From the IMG/VR virus record IMGVR_UViG_3300048836_000983, positions 1 to 41,932 of that record: a stretch of DNA of 41,932 nt; one strand, given 5' to 3'. The translations under genes and the position numbers were made by a program. The stretch is from a virus. The notes under the pieces were generated by a model that did not search any database, was not told where the DNA came from, and worked only from the letters and a program-made list of their open reading frames with translations. Numbering within the stretch: position 1 is the first letter of the stretch; each line of letters starts with the position of its first letter. Shown here piece after piece: positions 23,001 through 30,388 of the stretch.

Positions 23001-23110
23001 AAAAAGATCATACAAATTGGATATATAACTTGGCTTGTTCTCTGATTAGAGCAAATGATGGACTCACCACAGGCAAGGAACGCAAACTTAAAAACCGAAG
23101 GAGAAGTTTG
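23001..23110 (+). promoter_or_regulatory. Leader repeat, copy D
   Basis: Fourth homologous leader: AAAAGATCATACAAATT, TATATAACTTGGCTT (from 23022), then a 3-base shorter hairpin loop (CTCT-GATT-AGAG), AGAGCAAATGATGGACTCA, GGCAAGGAA, CAAACTTAAAAA and a strong AAGGAGAAG site. TATATA to ATG is 89 bases. The shortened loop with an unchanged stem supports an RNA hairpin here. Confidence 0.8.
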
Positions 23111-23287
23111 ATGAACGCACGGACCAACGCATTGATCGAAAAGATTGCACAGAAACATCTCAACATTGATACGCTGAAAACCAGAAACAGCGATTCACTT
23201 GATTTTCATGATTGCCCAGTCTGGGCCATTAAGATTGCGCTCGAGGATGCCTATCGTGCAGGGATGGCAGCAGCGCAGAGCAAATAG
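23111..23287 (+). CDS. Small DUF6900-like protein, cassette D
   Basis: 58 aa from ATG at 23111 (the longer reading from 23030 is leader). Sequence has K-I-A-Q-K-H-L-N-I-D-T-L-K-T-R, S-L-D-F-H-D-C-P-V-W-A-I-K-I-A-L-E-D-A-Y-R-A-G, which I associate with the DUF6900 small proteins often found near DUF3489 genes; this recall is tentative. Strong AAGGAG site. No terminator of the usual form was seen directly after it; the next gene, on the opposite strand, ends at 23387. Confidence 0.72.
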   Translation: MNARTNALIEKIAQKHLNIDTLKTRNSDSLDFHDCPVWAIKIALEDAYRAGMAAAQSK

Positions 23288-23386
23288 ATATTCAGTCCTG
23301 GTCCGCCACCAAGCGAGTCTGTTCGTACCAAGGTCATGAACTAAAAGATTTGGGAGTCAAGGGCACAGGTACTTTAATCACTTGAG

Positions 23387-23824
23387 TCAGCGAGATCCAG
23401 CTATTTGGGGCTCAGAGTCCAGGAAAGATTGATTAACTTCCTTGGTTGAAGATACGCTGTGGTTTTTTTCGATAAACGAAAAGAGCGCCTTCCCAGCGGG
23501 GTAGTTGAGAACTTCAATATAGCCTACTTGGCAGGGATCAACGGTAGTTGAACCGGAAAATATCACGGATCCGATGGTTGAAATCGCGGCCATTGCGGCA
23601 ATACCTCCCGGAGTGCTGCACAGATCCTTCAGAGCCCTTCGCACGGAAATATCTTTTAAGGATGACTCGAGGCTCAAAAGTCTTGCCGTGACATCATCTC
23701 CTGGAAGCCCTCGGCCATCTTCGTATCGCCAGACCGTAGTTTTTGTTACGCTAAGGATTGTCGCTAGATCTTCTTGCGTCAACCTCAGTGTCGCTCTGAT
23801 TTTTTTTATTCTGCTTGGTGTCAT
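23387..23824 (-). CDS. XRE-type helix-turn-helix regulator with hydrophobic C-terminal segment
   Basis: 145 aa. Residues 1-65 are a clear HTH: M-T-P-S-R-I-K-K-I-R-A-T-L-R-L-T-Q-E-D-L-A-T-I-L-S-V-T-K-T-T-V-W-R-Y-E-D-G, the variant seen in MqsA/HigA-type regulators (V-W-R-Y-E-D-G-x-x-x-P). Residues about 90-115 (G-G-I-A-A-M-A-A-I-S-T-I-G-S-V-I-F-S-G) are hydrophobic and could be a membrane segment or buried core. The C-terminus is polar. The start has only a weak purine-rich site. It may regulate the chemoreceptor to its right or the plus-strand array it converges with. Base composition is visibly more AT-rich than the phage genes. Confidence 0.8.
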   Translation of the reverse strand: MTPSRIKKIRATLRLTQEDLATILSVTKTTVWRYEDGRGLPGDDVTARLLSLESSLKDISVRRALKDLCSTPGGIAAMAAISTIGSVIFSGSTTVDPCQVGYIEVLNYPAGKALFSFIEKNHSVSSTKEVNQSFLDSEPQIAGSR

Positions 23825-23925
23825 AAAATTCTTAATAGGCTGATAAATTGAATTTTTTTAGTCGGGTACATGTGCGGTAATCGGTCGCTGATACATCGCG
23901 CTGTTGCGATAATTCACAAGGATGA

Positions 23926-23962
23926 TAAAAAGTTATGGGCACGATTTTCCATGCCCATAACT
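23926..23962 (-). terminator. Intrinsic terminator of the chemoreceptor gene
   Basis: Perfect 11-bp stem AGTTATGGGCA/TGCCCATAACT (23931-23962) with a 10-base loop. Read on the minus strand it is followed by TTTTT (23930 downward). It lies 87 bases past the stop of the chemoreceptor gene, separating it from the HTH gene. Confidence 0.85.
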
Positions 23963-24048
23963 GTTCCCTGATTGGGTGCGTCATTTGATTAAATATGACG
24001 ATGCTAGCAGTAGAGGATTTTCTTTTTTTGAAATTTACATCACCGCGT

Positions 24049-26106
24049 TTATATCTTGAAGCGGGAAACCTGCTCTCTTAGGCGTTCAGCTAACTGTGAG
24101 AGCTCCGTAGCGCTTTCCTGGACAGTCTGGCTGCTTGCAGTCATCTCATCTGAAGCGGTGCGTACCTCGGCGATGTCGGAACTGATGGAGTGGGTCATAG
24201 AGGAACTGGCGGCCACATTGGTGTTGATTTCGGTGATCCCTGTGGAAGCCTGACCAACGTTTTCGGCAATGTCGCGGGTAGTCACGGACTGCTCTTCCAC
24301 CGCCGTGGCGATGGTTCCGACTATTTCGTTCATCTCTGCAATGACGCTTGTGATTTCTGAAATGTCACCTACGGTTTGAGACGTCACAGACTGAATCCCT
24401 GTGATTCGCTCACGGATATCTTCCGTTGCTCGAGCGGTCTGCTGAGCCAGTTCTTTGATTTCATTGGCCACGACCGCAAACCCCCGTCCGGCCTCACCAG
24501 CCCGCGCCGCTTCAATGGTAGCATTAAGGGCCAGCAGGTTTGTCTGGGAGGATATGGCGGTTATAGTGGCGGTTACCGCGCTTATCTCTTTGGCAGCCGA
24601 ACCCAGCTGGTCCACACGGCCGGATGTGGCCTGGGCCTTGGATACAGCGTTTGCCGTCGTACTCCTCGCCCGTTCGGAGTTTTGGGCGATTTCCTGAATG
24701 GTCGCAGACATTTCTTCGGCTGCTGACGCTACGGTAGTCATGTTCATGGAGGCCTGCTCCATGGCTGCGGAGACGGAGTTCATGCTGCTACTGACTTCTT
24801 CGGCCGATGTACTGACCGTGTTGGCCATACCCGCAGTCTGGGATGAACTTTGGGTCATTTGGGCGGAAATGCTGGAGAGCTGCGTAGAGGCAGTGGCAAG
24901 GGACTGGGTGGCAGTGTTGATCTCGCCAAGCATTTCTTTGGTGCGACCAACCATAGTATTCAAAGCTTCGGAAAGGTGTCCGATGGCATCCTTGGCGGGA
25001 TGGCTGAATGTAATTGTGTAATCGCCTTCGGCAACCAGCAAGCTTTTGGACGCGAGTTGGTTTAACGGCCTAGCGATGCCACGGATCAAGAGCACAGCGA
25101 TGAGTACGCCGAGCAGCATGACGGCGATGCCAACGAAGACGCATTTAGTGATGATTTCTGTATCTAATCCACGAACCATCTGTGCATCACTCAGACCTAC
25201 GCCAAGATGCCAGTCCCATGGCTCAAAATAATGAGTGAATGTACTCTTCCGCTCTCCTTCCCACAGGTAATCGAGAAAGCCATCCTTATGAGTGCGAAAA
25301 ATTTCTCCAATTCCTTGAACTTCAAAAAGGTTCTTCCCTTCGAGGGTAGGGTGTACGAGGACATTTCCCTTGGAATCGTAGACATAGAAATAACCAACTC
25401 CGGCTGCTTTGACGGTGCTCAACATATCTCGAAGCTGCGGAGTGAGTATCTTTCGTCCAACGAAGAGCACTGCTACGATTTTATTTTCGGCGCCACGCAC
25501 GGGCTTGTAGGAAGTCACATACCAGTCATCGACTACGAAGGCCCTACCGGTATAGGTGTTGCCGCTCATGACGGCCTTATACACAGGGCTGTCCGCAGGA
25601 ATGAACGTATCTATAGCTCGGCTATCGTTTACTCGCACGTTGGTGGAAACCCGCAGCAGTTTTCCATCGAGCACCTGAAAGATGGTTGTAACGCCTCCGG
25701 TCAGGGATTGTACCTTGTCGACGATTTCCGTATTGCCGTTAATTACCGTACTCCCGAGTCTGAGTCGGGGAATGCTAATACTCTCAGAGGCCCTGCTGGC
25801 TTGGTTGGTGATGGTTTTGTCCAGAGTATAACTCATGTCCAGTTGAAATAAACCGTAATGATTCAATTCTCCTTCCAGGATGGTCATATCGCCGGAAAGC
25901 TTTTCCAAAAGCAGGGAATTCTGTGCCTCTAAAGAAGCGAAGACGGAGTCGTTCATGTTTTCCAAGGCATCCTTGCCGAGGCTTTGAAGCCCGTCTTTTA
26001 CTAGGATGGTGGTCACGATGATGACCGAGACAATCGAGAGCACGAGGATGGACAGGATCCCTGTGAACAATTTTGTAGTAAACTTAACGGACTGGGTGTT
26101 GAGCAT
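24049..26106 (-). CDS. Methyl-accepting chemotaxis protein (Cache sensor, HAMP, MCP signal domain)
   Basis: 685 aa, complete. Membrane segment 1 at residues 14-36, then an extracytoplasmic sensor (about 40-315) of the Cache_3-Cache_2 type ([35 protein letters not shown]), membrane segment 2 at 322-342, HAMP to about 395, and a full MCP signalling region with the tip around [30 protein letters not shown]. No CheR-docking pentapeptide at the C-terminus (ends R-F-K-I). It would feed into CheA/CheW of the host. Very unusual among phage genes. AAAGAGG precedes ATG, and it has its own terminator. Its right edge coincides with loss of the end of a DUF7220-type gene. Confidence 0.97.
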   Translation of the reverse strand: MLNTQSVKFTTKLFTGILSILVLSIVSVIIVTTILVKDGLQSLGKDALENMNDSVFASLEAQNSLLLEKLSGDMTILEGELNHYGLFQLDMSYTLDKTITNQASRASESISIPRLRLGSTVINGNTEIVDKVQSLTGGVTTIFQVLDGKLLRVSTNVRVNDSRAIDTFIPADSPVYKAVMSGNTYTGRAFVVDDWYVTSYKPVRGAENKIVAVLFVGRKILTPQLRDMLSTVKAAGVGYFYVYDSKGNVLVHPTLEGKNLFEVQGIGEIFRTHKDGFLDYLWEGERKSTFTHYFEPWDWHLGVGLSDAQMVRGLDTEIITKCVFVGIAVMLLGVLIAVLLIRGIARPLNQLASKSLLVAEGDYTITFSHPAKDAIGHLSEALNTMVGRTKEMLGEINTATQSLATASTQLSSISAQMTQSSSQTAGMANTVSTSAEEVSSSMNSVSAAMEQASMNMTTVASAAEEMSATIQEIAQNSERARSTTANAVSKAQATSGRVDQLGSAAKEISAVTATITAISSQTNLLALNATIEAARAGEAGRGFAVVANEIKELAQQTARATEDIRERITGIQSVTSQTVGDISEITSVIAEMNEIVGTIATAVEEQSVTTRDIAENVGQASTGITEINTNVAASSSMTHSISSDIAEVRTASDEMTASSQTVQESATELSQLAERLREQVSRFKI

Positions 26107-26225
26107 TGATCCCTCTTTGATGTGAATTCGTTTTGTGATGCCAAATAATTACGTAATCAGACTTAAGAAATCAATATTCTTATTTAATACGCAATTAAGA
26201 CCAGGCCACGGACGAGGCGAACATT
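26107..26225. other. AT-rich upstream region of the chemoreceptor gene and likely insertion junction
   Basis: AT-rich DNA just upstream of the chemoreceptor start, overlapped at its right by the changed 3' end of the DUF7220-type gene. No flagellar sigma-28 promoter (TAAA ... GCCGATAA) is seen. The promoter for the chemoreceptor must be here or in the phage gene upstream; TATTAAATAAG on the minus strand is a possible AT-rich promoter element but not a clear one. Confidence 0.35.
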
Positions 26226-26382
26226 TCACCTTAAAGATGACGCCGATGACCAGGTTGTCATGCACGGAAGCTCGCATCCCAAAAAGCGGGAAGACGAGCA
26301 TCTGCGTCACCACGGCTACGCCATAGCCAACCACGACATTGGTCACAGACTCCGCAAAGGACATCCAGCGAGACTGCCTCAT
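26149..26382 (-). pseudogene. DUF7220-type small membrane protein, 3' end replaced
   Basis: 77 aa from ATG at 26382, which overlaps the methyltransferase stop as ATGA. Residues 1-52 follow a common phage protein: M-R-Q-S-R-W-M-S-F-A-E-S-V-T-N-V-V-V-G-Y-G-V-A-V, T-Q-M-L-V-F-P-L-F-G, D-N-L-V-I-G-V-I-F. Relatives continue with T-V-V-S-I-x-R-S-x-x-L-R-R-L-F-E; here the frame runs instead into K-V-K-C-S-P-R-P-W-P-G and an AT-rich tail with no likeness. The change falls near 26230, so the end was probably lost when the chemoreceptor segment arrived. Two hydrophobic helices remain. Confidence 0.7.
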
Positions 26383-27641
26383 GCTTGAGGCTCCTGCGTG
26401 GGCGCAAGAGAGTCGAACGTGGCGCCATCCGCCTCGCGCACAGCCTCCTTGCCCGTCCATTCCTGCCAGCGCCGCACAATCACATCGCAGTATTTGGGAT
26501 CCAACTCAATGAGCCGGGCAATGCGGCCGGTTTTTTCGGCAGCGATGAGCGTAGTCCCTGATCCGCCAAAGGCGTCCAGGATGATGTTCCCCGGGCGGCT
26601 GGAATTCTCGATGGCCCGTTCCACAAGCTCCACGGGCTTCATCGTCGGATGGAGATCGTTCTTAGCGGGCCTGGATATCTGCCACACATCACCCTGGTCG
26701 CGGTCGCCGCACCAATAGTGCGAGGAGCCCTCGCGCCACCCGTACAGGATGGGCTCATATTGGCGCTGGTAGTCGGAGCGGCCCAGGGTGAAGCGATCCT
26801 TGACCCAGGTGATGAACGTGGACCAGTGCCCGCCCGCGTTTCTGAATGCGGCCTGCAGCGTATCCAGTTCGGAGCTGGACATGGCGATATAGACTGCTCC
26901 ATCGCAGTGGGCGAGCAGTAGCGACAAGGCATCGTAGAGAAAATCGTAAAAGCCTGCGCCCAGGGCATCGTTCATGATGGGTCGTTTTTTGATGTGACCG
27001 TGGTTGCCGCTGGCATAGGTCACATTATAGGGCGGATCGGTGAACACCATGTCTGCCTTCTCGCCAGCAGCAAAAAGTAGGGCGTAGGCCTCGGCAGTGG
27101 TCGAGTCGCCGCACACCAGCCGATGCGTGCCCATGATCCATACGTCGCTGGCCGAGCTTACGGACGGGCCTTCGATGACATCTGGCACATTATCGCCGTC
27201 ATCGGCACCGTCAGTCACGGCCTCGGCCATGGCCAGCATCTCTTCTATTTCCTGGTCCGAGAAGCCGAGCAGGTCGAGATCAAAGGCGGATTCTTTAAGC
27301 TCGGCCAGTTCCAGGCGCAGCAGTTCCTCGTCCCATCCTGAGTTCTGCGCGATGCGGTTGTCTGCCAGGACAAGAGCCCTGCGCTGCGTGGCCGTCAAAT
27401 GCCCAAGGACCACGACCGGCACATGTGTCATGTTAAGCCTGCTGGCCGCCATGACCCGGCCATGGCCTGCCACGAGCACGCCGTCGTTTCCGACCAGGCA
27501 GGGATTGACGAAGCCAAACTCCGCAATGCTGGCCGCGATCTGCGCCACCTGCTCATCTGAATGAGTGCGGGCATTTCTTGCATATGGGATAACCTTGTCC
27601 ATGGACCAGAGTTCGATTTTATCAGCGAGCCATTTTTTCAT
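26379..27641 (-). CDS. ParB-like domain fused to DNA (adenine/cytosine-N4) methyltransferase
   Basis: 420 aa from ATG at 27641; the frame is open upstream, but that is the end of another gene. Residues 1-100 are ParB/sulfiredoxin-like (I-P-Y-A-R-N-A-R-T-H-S, V-A-G-H-G-R at 58-62, L-A-D-N-R-I-A). The methyltransferase part holds T-D-P-P-Y at 201-205, M-K-P-V-E-L-V-E-R-A-I and D-A-F-G-G-S-G-T-T, the AdoMet-binding motif, in the order of the beta class (DPPY before FxGxG). Phage enzymes of this kind methylate phage DNA and often protect it from host restriction. ATGA overlap with the DUF7220-type gene. Confidence 0.93.
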   Translation of the reverse strand: MKKWLADKIELWSMDKVIPYARNARTHSDEQVAQIAASIAEFGFVNPCLVGNDGVLVAGHGRVMAASRLNMTHVPVVVLGHLTATQRRALVLADNRIAQNSGWDEELLRLELAELKESAFDLDLLGFSDQEIEEMLAMAEAVTDGADDGDNVPDVIEGPSVSSASDVWIMGTHRLVCGDSTTAEAYALLFAAGEKADMVFTDPPYNVTYASGNHGHIKKRPIMNDALGAGFYDFLYDALSLLLAHCDGAVYIAMSSSELDTLQAAFRNAGGHWSTFITWVKDRFTLGRSDYQRQYEPILYGWREGSSHYWCGDRDQGDVWQISRPAKNDLHPTMKPVELVERAIENSSRPGNIILDAFGGSGTTLIAAEKTGRIARLIELDPKYCDVIVRRWQEWTGKEAVREADGATFDSLAPTQEPQA

Positions 27642-27855
27642 CGTGTTCTCGTTCTTTGACCACTTCAGGCCAGGTCTGGCCGGTGGCTTTGAGCATAGGC
27701 ATAGTGTGCGGGAATTTGAGCAGCCAGCGTTTGACGGCGACATCGACATAGGCAGGTTCCAGCTCCACGGCCCTCACCCGGCGGCCAGATTGTTCTGCAG
27801 CCAAGAGAGATGTGTCCGAGCCACAGAACGGCTCCAGCAATGGCGCTCGACATGT
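27622..27855 (-). pseudogene. C-terminal remnant of a second DNA methyltransferase
   Basis: The readable piece (L-L-E-P-F-C-G-S-D-T-S-L-L-A-A-E-Q-S-G-R, then A-V-E-L-E-P-A-Y-V-D-V-A-V-K-R-W) is the AdoMet motif region and C-terminus of a phage beta-class methyltransferase, about 70 residues. Upstream in the same frame a stop codon occurs within 10 codons (near 27865) and no DPPY half exists. The motif even has D for G in F-C-G-S-G. The 5' two-thirds were therefore lost, and AT-rich unrelated sequence begins at about 27860. The remnant still overlaps the start of the next methyltransferase by 20 bases, as the original pair did. Confidence 0.8.
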
Positions 27856-28174
27856 TCACGCGGTGGGACACAATTCGCTCCTAATTCGATGTCGAGAATC
27901 TTGTTTTTCCGGACAGTGTTTAGTTGAAAATTCTCCATGCTAAGAACTGAGATATCACCAAGAGCTTTGAGCAGGCGGATATTCTTGATGACAACTTGGT
28001 GGGGGGGAGGTTGGCTGGCATGGAATTTGAGTAATCCTTTTATTTAGCTAGATTTTCCTGAAAAGTTGGATTTTTGCGATGCTGATCTTCTCGCACATCA
28101 CTTTTTTTAACTTGTGCGTGGATTGTTTTTTAAGAAAATCACAATGATCTATTCAGAATGAAAGCGAGGTTTAA
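27856..28174. other. AT-rich segment without a recognised gene
   Basis: About 320 bases to the right of the beheaded methyltransferase. Base composition drops abruptly compared with the phage genes. It holds a run of seven G (near 28000) and several T runs. On the minus strand a 54-codon frame from 27937 runs across the junction into the remnant in another frame; it has no clear ribosome site and I do not call it. The last part probably contains the promoter for the 52-aa gene and the PilZ gene. Confidence 0.5.
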
Positions 28175-28333
28175 ATGAGAGTATGGTTGCCCGATCACCT
28201 TTATAATTCATTTCCTCTTTTTGTCGGAACGGTAGGGGTCGCAGGATGTTTAGTTGGTAGTCCTGGCAGCCTAGCACTCGGTGGGGTGCTAATGCTTTAT
28301 AGTGGTGGCGTTTTCTGGCTTCGCAAAAGTTGA
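28175..28333 (+). CDS. 52-aa membrane miniprotein
   Basis: Too short for most gene callers. Starts at ATG 28175 with a GCGAGG site 5 bases upstream and stops at TGA 28331-28333. The first ten residues (M-R-V-W-L-P-D-H-L-Y) are amphipathic; residues about 14-49 are almost wholly hydrophobic or small, ending in W-L-R-K-S. This fits one or two short membrane helices with a positive C-terminus, of the size of a membrane-active regulator or a small toxin. It precedes the PilZ gene by 50 bases on the same strand. Function unknown. Confidence 0.55.
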   Translation: MRVWLPDHLYNSFPLFVGTVGVAGCLVGSPGSLALGGVLMLYSGGVFWLRKS

Positions 28334-28383
28334 TTTTAAAAATATCAAATTTTTAATTTATTTTTTAATTATCAGGAGTGAAG

Positions 28384-28740
28384 ATGCTTCAATTAGAAAA
28401 AAATGGGTATTATGCAGTGCAAAATAAAAGAAAATCATTGCGCAAAGCTTCACTGACCATGTGTGTTGTTGAAAAGTGTTTCTCTGCGTGTGAAAAAATA
28501 TATTCACGCTCCATTAATTATAGCGATAATGGATGTATGCTCGAGATGGATTATTCTCTATCACCAGGGGATGCTATTAAAATTTATTTCACTCCCGATG
28601 CTGATGAGACGAAAATGTTTGGAAAAAATCCCTGCTTGGGCACCGTGCGATGGTGCAAGGCCCAGAACGGGAGTAGCGGCGGTTTTTATGGTGTGGGCGT
28701 GGAGTTGTTCAGTCAGGCTCCCCGGCGGCAAGCCTATTAG
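28384..28740 (+). CDS. PilZ-domain protein (probable c-di-GMP receptor)
   Basis: 118 aa from ATG at 28384, preceded by AGGAG with a 5-base gap (a GTG six bases earlier is inside that site). It has both PilZ c-di-GMP-binding motifs: RxxxR as R16-K-S-L-R20 and N-x-S-x-x-G as N45-Y-S-D-N-G50, followed by a beta barrel (M-L-E-M-D-Y-S-L-S-P-G-D-A-I-K-I-Y-F; G-T-V-R-W; F-Y-G-V-G-V-E-L-F). Single-domain PilZ proteins act on flagella, pili or exopolysaccharide. AT-rich, opposite in strand to the phage operon, and next to a truncated phage gene, it looks like acquired cargo. Confidence 0.88.
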   Translation: MLQLEKNGYYAVQNKRKSLRKASLTMCVVEKCFSACEKIYSRSINYSDNGCMLEMDYSLSPGDAIKIYFTPDADETKMFGKNPCLGTVRWCKAQNGSSGGFYGVGVELFSQAPRRQAY

Positions 28741-28910
28741 TCTTTTTCGGCTTAGAGTTGATTCGAAGTATAAGCCCAGTCATGGGCGTCGGTGTCTTTT
28801 CTTCCATGTCAACGAAGCTGCTAAACATTGCTGTTAGCATTGATGTTGGTTTTGAAGGCAGCAAAGCTGTGCAGGCGCGAGATGCTAGGAAATGCCGTCA
28901 AAGTGGAAAT

Positions 28911-28931
28911 CGGCAAATTTGCCGGAAGTTA
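28911..28931. repeat. Palindromic word CGGCAAATTTGCCG, intergenic copy
   Basis: A 21-base stretch whose reverse complement is identical to 39447-39467 inside the ParB-like gene; 19 of the bases also occur at 13617-13635. The core CGGCAAATTTGCCG is a perfect 14-bp palindrome. Here it lies between the PilZ stop and the small terminase stop, outside any called gene. Confidence 0.7.
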
Positions 28932-28959
28932 GGTTGAGGGTTCTTTCAGGGTCAGAAGA

Positions 28960-29448
28960 TCATCCCGGCAGACCCTCCAGCGCTTCCCGGATGGCCTCGC
29001 TGAGGATCTCCTCTACAGCGCGAGGTTCGGGACTGGTGGAAACCTCGGCCACGATGACCGGCGCGAGTTTCCGTGGAATCTGGAGCAGTCGATCCCGGGC
29101 TTGCCGGGCCATGGTGAACGTGGCAATCTTGACCTCGTCGACGCTGACCAGCTTGCCGGACTTCTCTTCGAAATCGAGCTTGGCGAGGCGGGCGGTGTAG
29201 GCTTCGCGGATGGCTCGGCTGACCTTGTAGTCCGGAGCGCCGCCAGTGCCGGTAGCCCTGCTGGCATCAGTCGCGGGTTCACCACTGTCCCCGCGTGGCC
29301 GCGTATTTTTGTTCCACAGGTCATCGGCTGTTTTGGGATCAATGCTGCCATCGGGTTCGGTGGTGATGCGTCCGGCGCTGACAGCCTTGACGACGGCGGT
29401 ATGGGACACGCCGCGCATGCGGGCATATTCGCGAAGGGAGACGCCCAT
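28960..29448 (-). CDS. Terminase small subunit (Nu1-like)
   Basis: 162 aa. The N-terminal helix-turn-helix M-G-V-S-L-R-E-Y-A-R-M-R-G-V-S-H-T-A-V-V-K-A-V-S-A-G-R-I is the DNA-binding part of phage small terminase or Nu1-like packaging proteins, followed by a linker and a C-terminal helical domain (A-R-L-A-K-L-D-F-E-E-K-S-G-K-L-V), which usually binds the large subunit. It recognises the packaging site. A strong AAGGAGG precedes ATG. It is unusual that its large partner starts about 8 kb further on, beyond the accessory region. Confidence 0.85.
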   Translation of the reverse strand: MGVSLREYARMRGVSHTAVVKAVSAGRITTEPDGSIDPKTADDLWNKNTRPRGDSGEPATDASRATGTGGAPDYKVSRAIREAYTARLAKLDFEEKSGKLVSVDEVKIATFTMARQARDRLLQIPRKLAPVIVAEVSTSPEPRAVEEILSEAIREALEGLPG

Positions 29449-29646
29449 TTTTGGCCTCCTTGGAAACCGGAAACTGGAAACTTTTATTTTTCGCTGACGC
29501 TAGAAAGCTCTCGGGCTGCGCGCGGCCGCGTATTTGCTAATCCGTGCACAGGAACCAAGCTGTATTTTGCCTCTACTGATTTGACTTTCACATCTGTTTT
29601 GCATCAACTCTTCAACTCTATATCTCGCTTATACAGTCTGTATTTC
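29449..29646 (-). promoter_or_regulatory. Possible promoter and operator upstream of the small terminase
   Basis: About 200 bases, AT-richer than the phage genes. TTGATG, a 17-base spacer and TCAAAT on the minus strand form a modest sigma-70-like promoter within it. ATACAGTCTGTAT (29631-29643) is a perfect 13-base palindrome of operator type. The region could hold a late or regulated promoter for the terminase; neither site resembles a named regulator closely. Confidence 0.4.
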
Positions 29647-30192
29647 TCAAATTGCATTGCATATGCGGTGTAAAAACTTTCTTTGTCTGACTGTTACGAT
29701 TCTGTCTGCTTGCATGGCCATCCCGAAACGTGCCTGGACTCTCTGTCTCCTGCGAAGCAAGTAGAGCACTCCGACCTGCTTGCCTCTGCGCTCAAAGACT
29801 TTCCCGTTGCGCACAAACACATTCCTGCGACTCCGCAGTGCCCGAGGCCAGAGCGACTTGGGCAGCACCTTGGTGCGAGCGATAGCGGCCATCCTGCCGA
29901 CCGGAATGGACAAGCGGCCGGATTTGGTCCCGCCTGTCTCCTGCTGCTCCATGAAACGGTCTCGGGAGAATACAGTGGCCGTGAGCGTTGATGCGCTGGC
30001 AGGAGCCACGCCGATGCCCTTGGCGACCCATGGCCTGCGGATGGTGAATCTGTTCGGGAGCGAGGCCCTGACACCGTCGCGCACGTCGTAAGCCAGACCG
30101 GTCAGCGCTTTGCCCACTGCCTTGCGCAACTGGCTCATGTCCCGGATGACCGCCAGTCGTGCGGCCTTGGCGTCAACTGTCAGCTTGAGCAT
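29647..30192 (-). CDS. Phage structural-type protein, unknown function
   Basis: 181 aa from ATG at 30192; the frame is open upstream, but that is within the previous gene. Basic protein beginning M-L-K-L-T-V-D-A-K-A-A-R-L-A-V-I-R-D; D-G-V-R-A-S-L-P-N-R-F-T-I-R-R-P-W-V-A-K-G-I and R-D-R-F-M-E-Q-Q-E-T-G-G are a pattern I associate with phage minor tail or virion proteins of uncertain role, similar in layout to HK97 gp10. The C-terminal 60 residues are very Arg-rich. It overlaps the preceding gene by 20 bases. Confidence 0.6.
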   Translation of the reverse strand: MLKLTVDAKAARLAVIRDMSQLRKAVGKALTGLAYDVRDGVRASLPNRFTIRRPWVAKGIGVAPASASTLTATVFSRDRFMEQQETGGTKSGRLSIPVGRMAAIARTKVLPKSLWPRALRSRRNVFVRNGKVFERRGKQVGVLYLLRRRQRVQARFGMAMQADRIVTVRQRKFLHRICNAI

Positions 30193-30388
30193 GTTTCTTC
30201 CTGCCGCGTCCGGGCTTGATGCTCTCAGGCTGGGCTTGCTCTTGGACGACCTGTTTGTCCTCTTCGAGAACGATTGCGGCCTTCTGGCGCAAGTACACTT
30301 CGCCAACGCTGGCCGGGACATCGATGATCACGCCTGGCGCAAGCATCTGTGCACCTTGGAACAAGGGTCTGGTAATGCGGATTTTCAT
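30173..30388 (-). CDS. Small phage protein, unknown function
   Basis: 71 aa. The first 40 residues (M-K-I-R-I-T-R-P-L-F-Q-G-A-Q-M-L-A-P-G-V-I-I-D-V-P-A-S-V-G-E-V-Y-L-R-Q-K-A-A) read as a small beta domain of the kind found beside phage head or connector genes; the tail is Gln/Glu/Lys-rich and ends in K-P-G-R-G-R-K-K. It is the first gene after the terminator at 30412, and overlaps the next gene. Confidence 0.65.
   Translation of the reverse strand: MKIRITRPLFQGAQMLAPGVIIDVPASVGEVYLRQKAAIVLEEDKQVVQEQAQPESIKPGRGRKKHAQADS

Noticed and set aside
20796-23040. TTGGCTTCTC in the leaders as a sigma-54 promoter
   Set aside because: The -24 TGG is present, but the required GC at -12 with fixed 4-base spacing is missing in all four copies.
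26107-26225. Flagellar sigma-28 promoter for the chemoreceptor
   Set aside because: No TAAA box with a GCCGATAA partner at the proper distance.
27856-27937. Small minus-strand gene (54 codons) spanning the methyltransferase junction
   Set aside because: Weak start, no ribosome site, and half of it is the remnant read out of frame.
28892-29200. 102-codon plus-strand frame starting with the 21-base word
   Set aside because: Antisense to the small terminase for most of its length; Ser/Arg-rich without fold, and no ribosome site.
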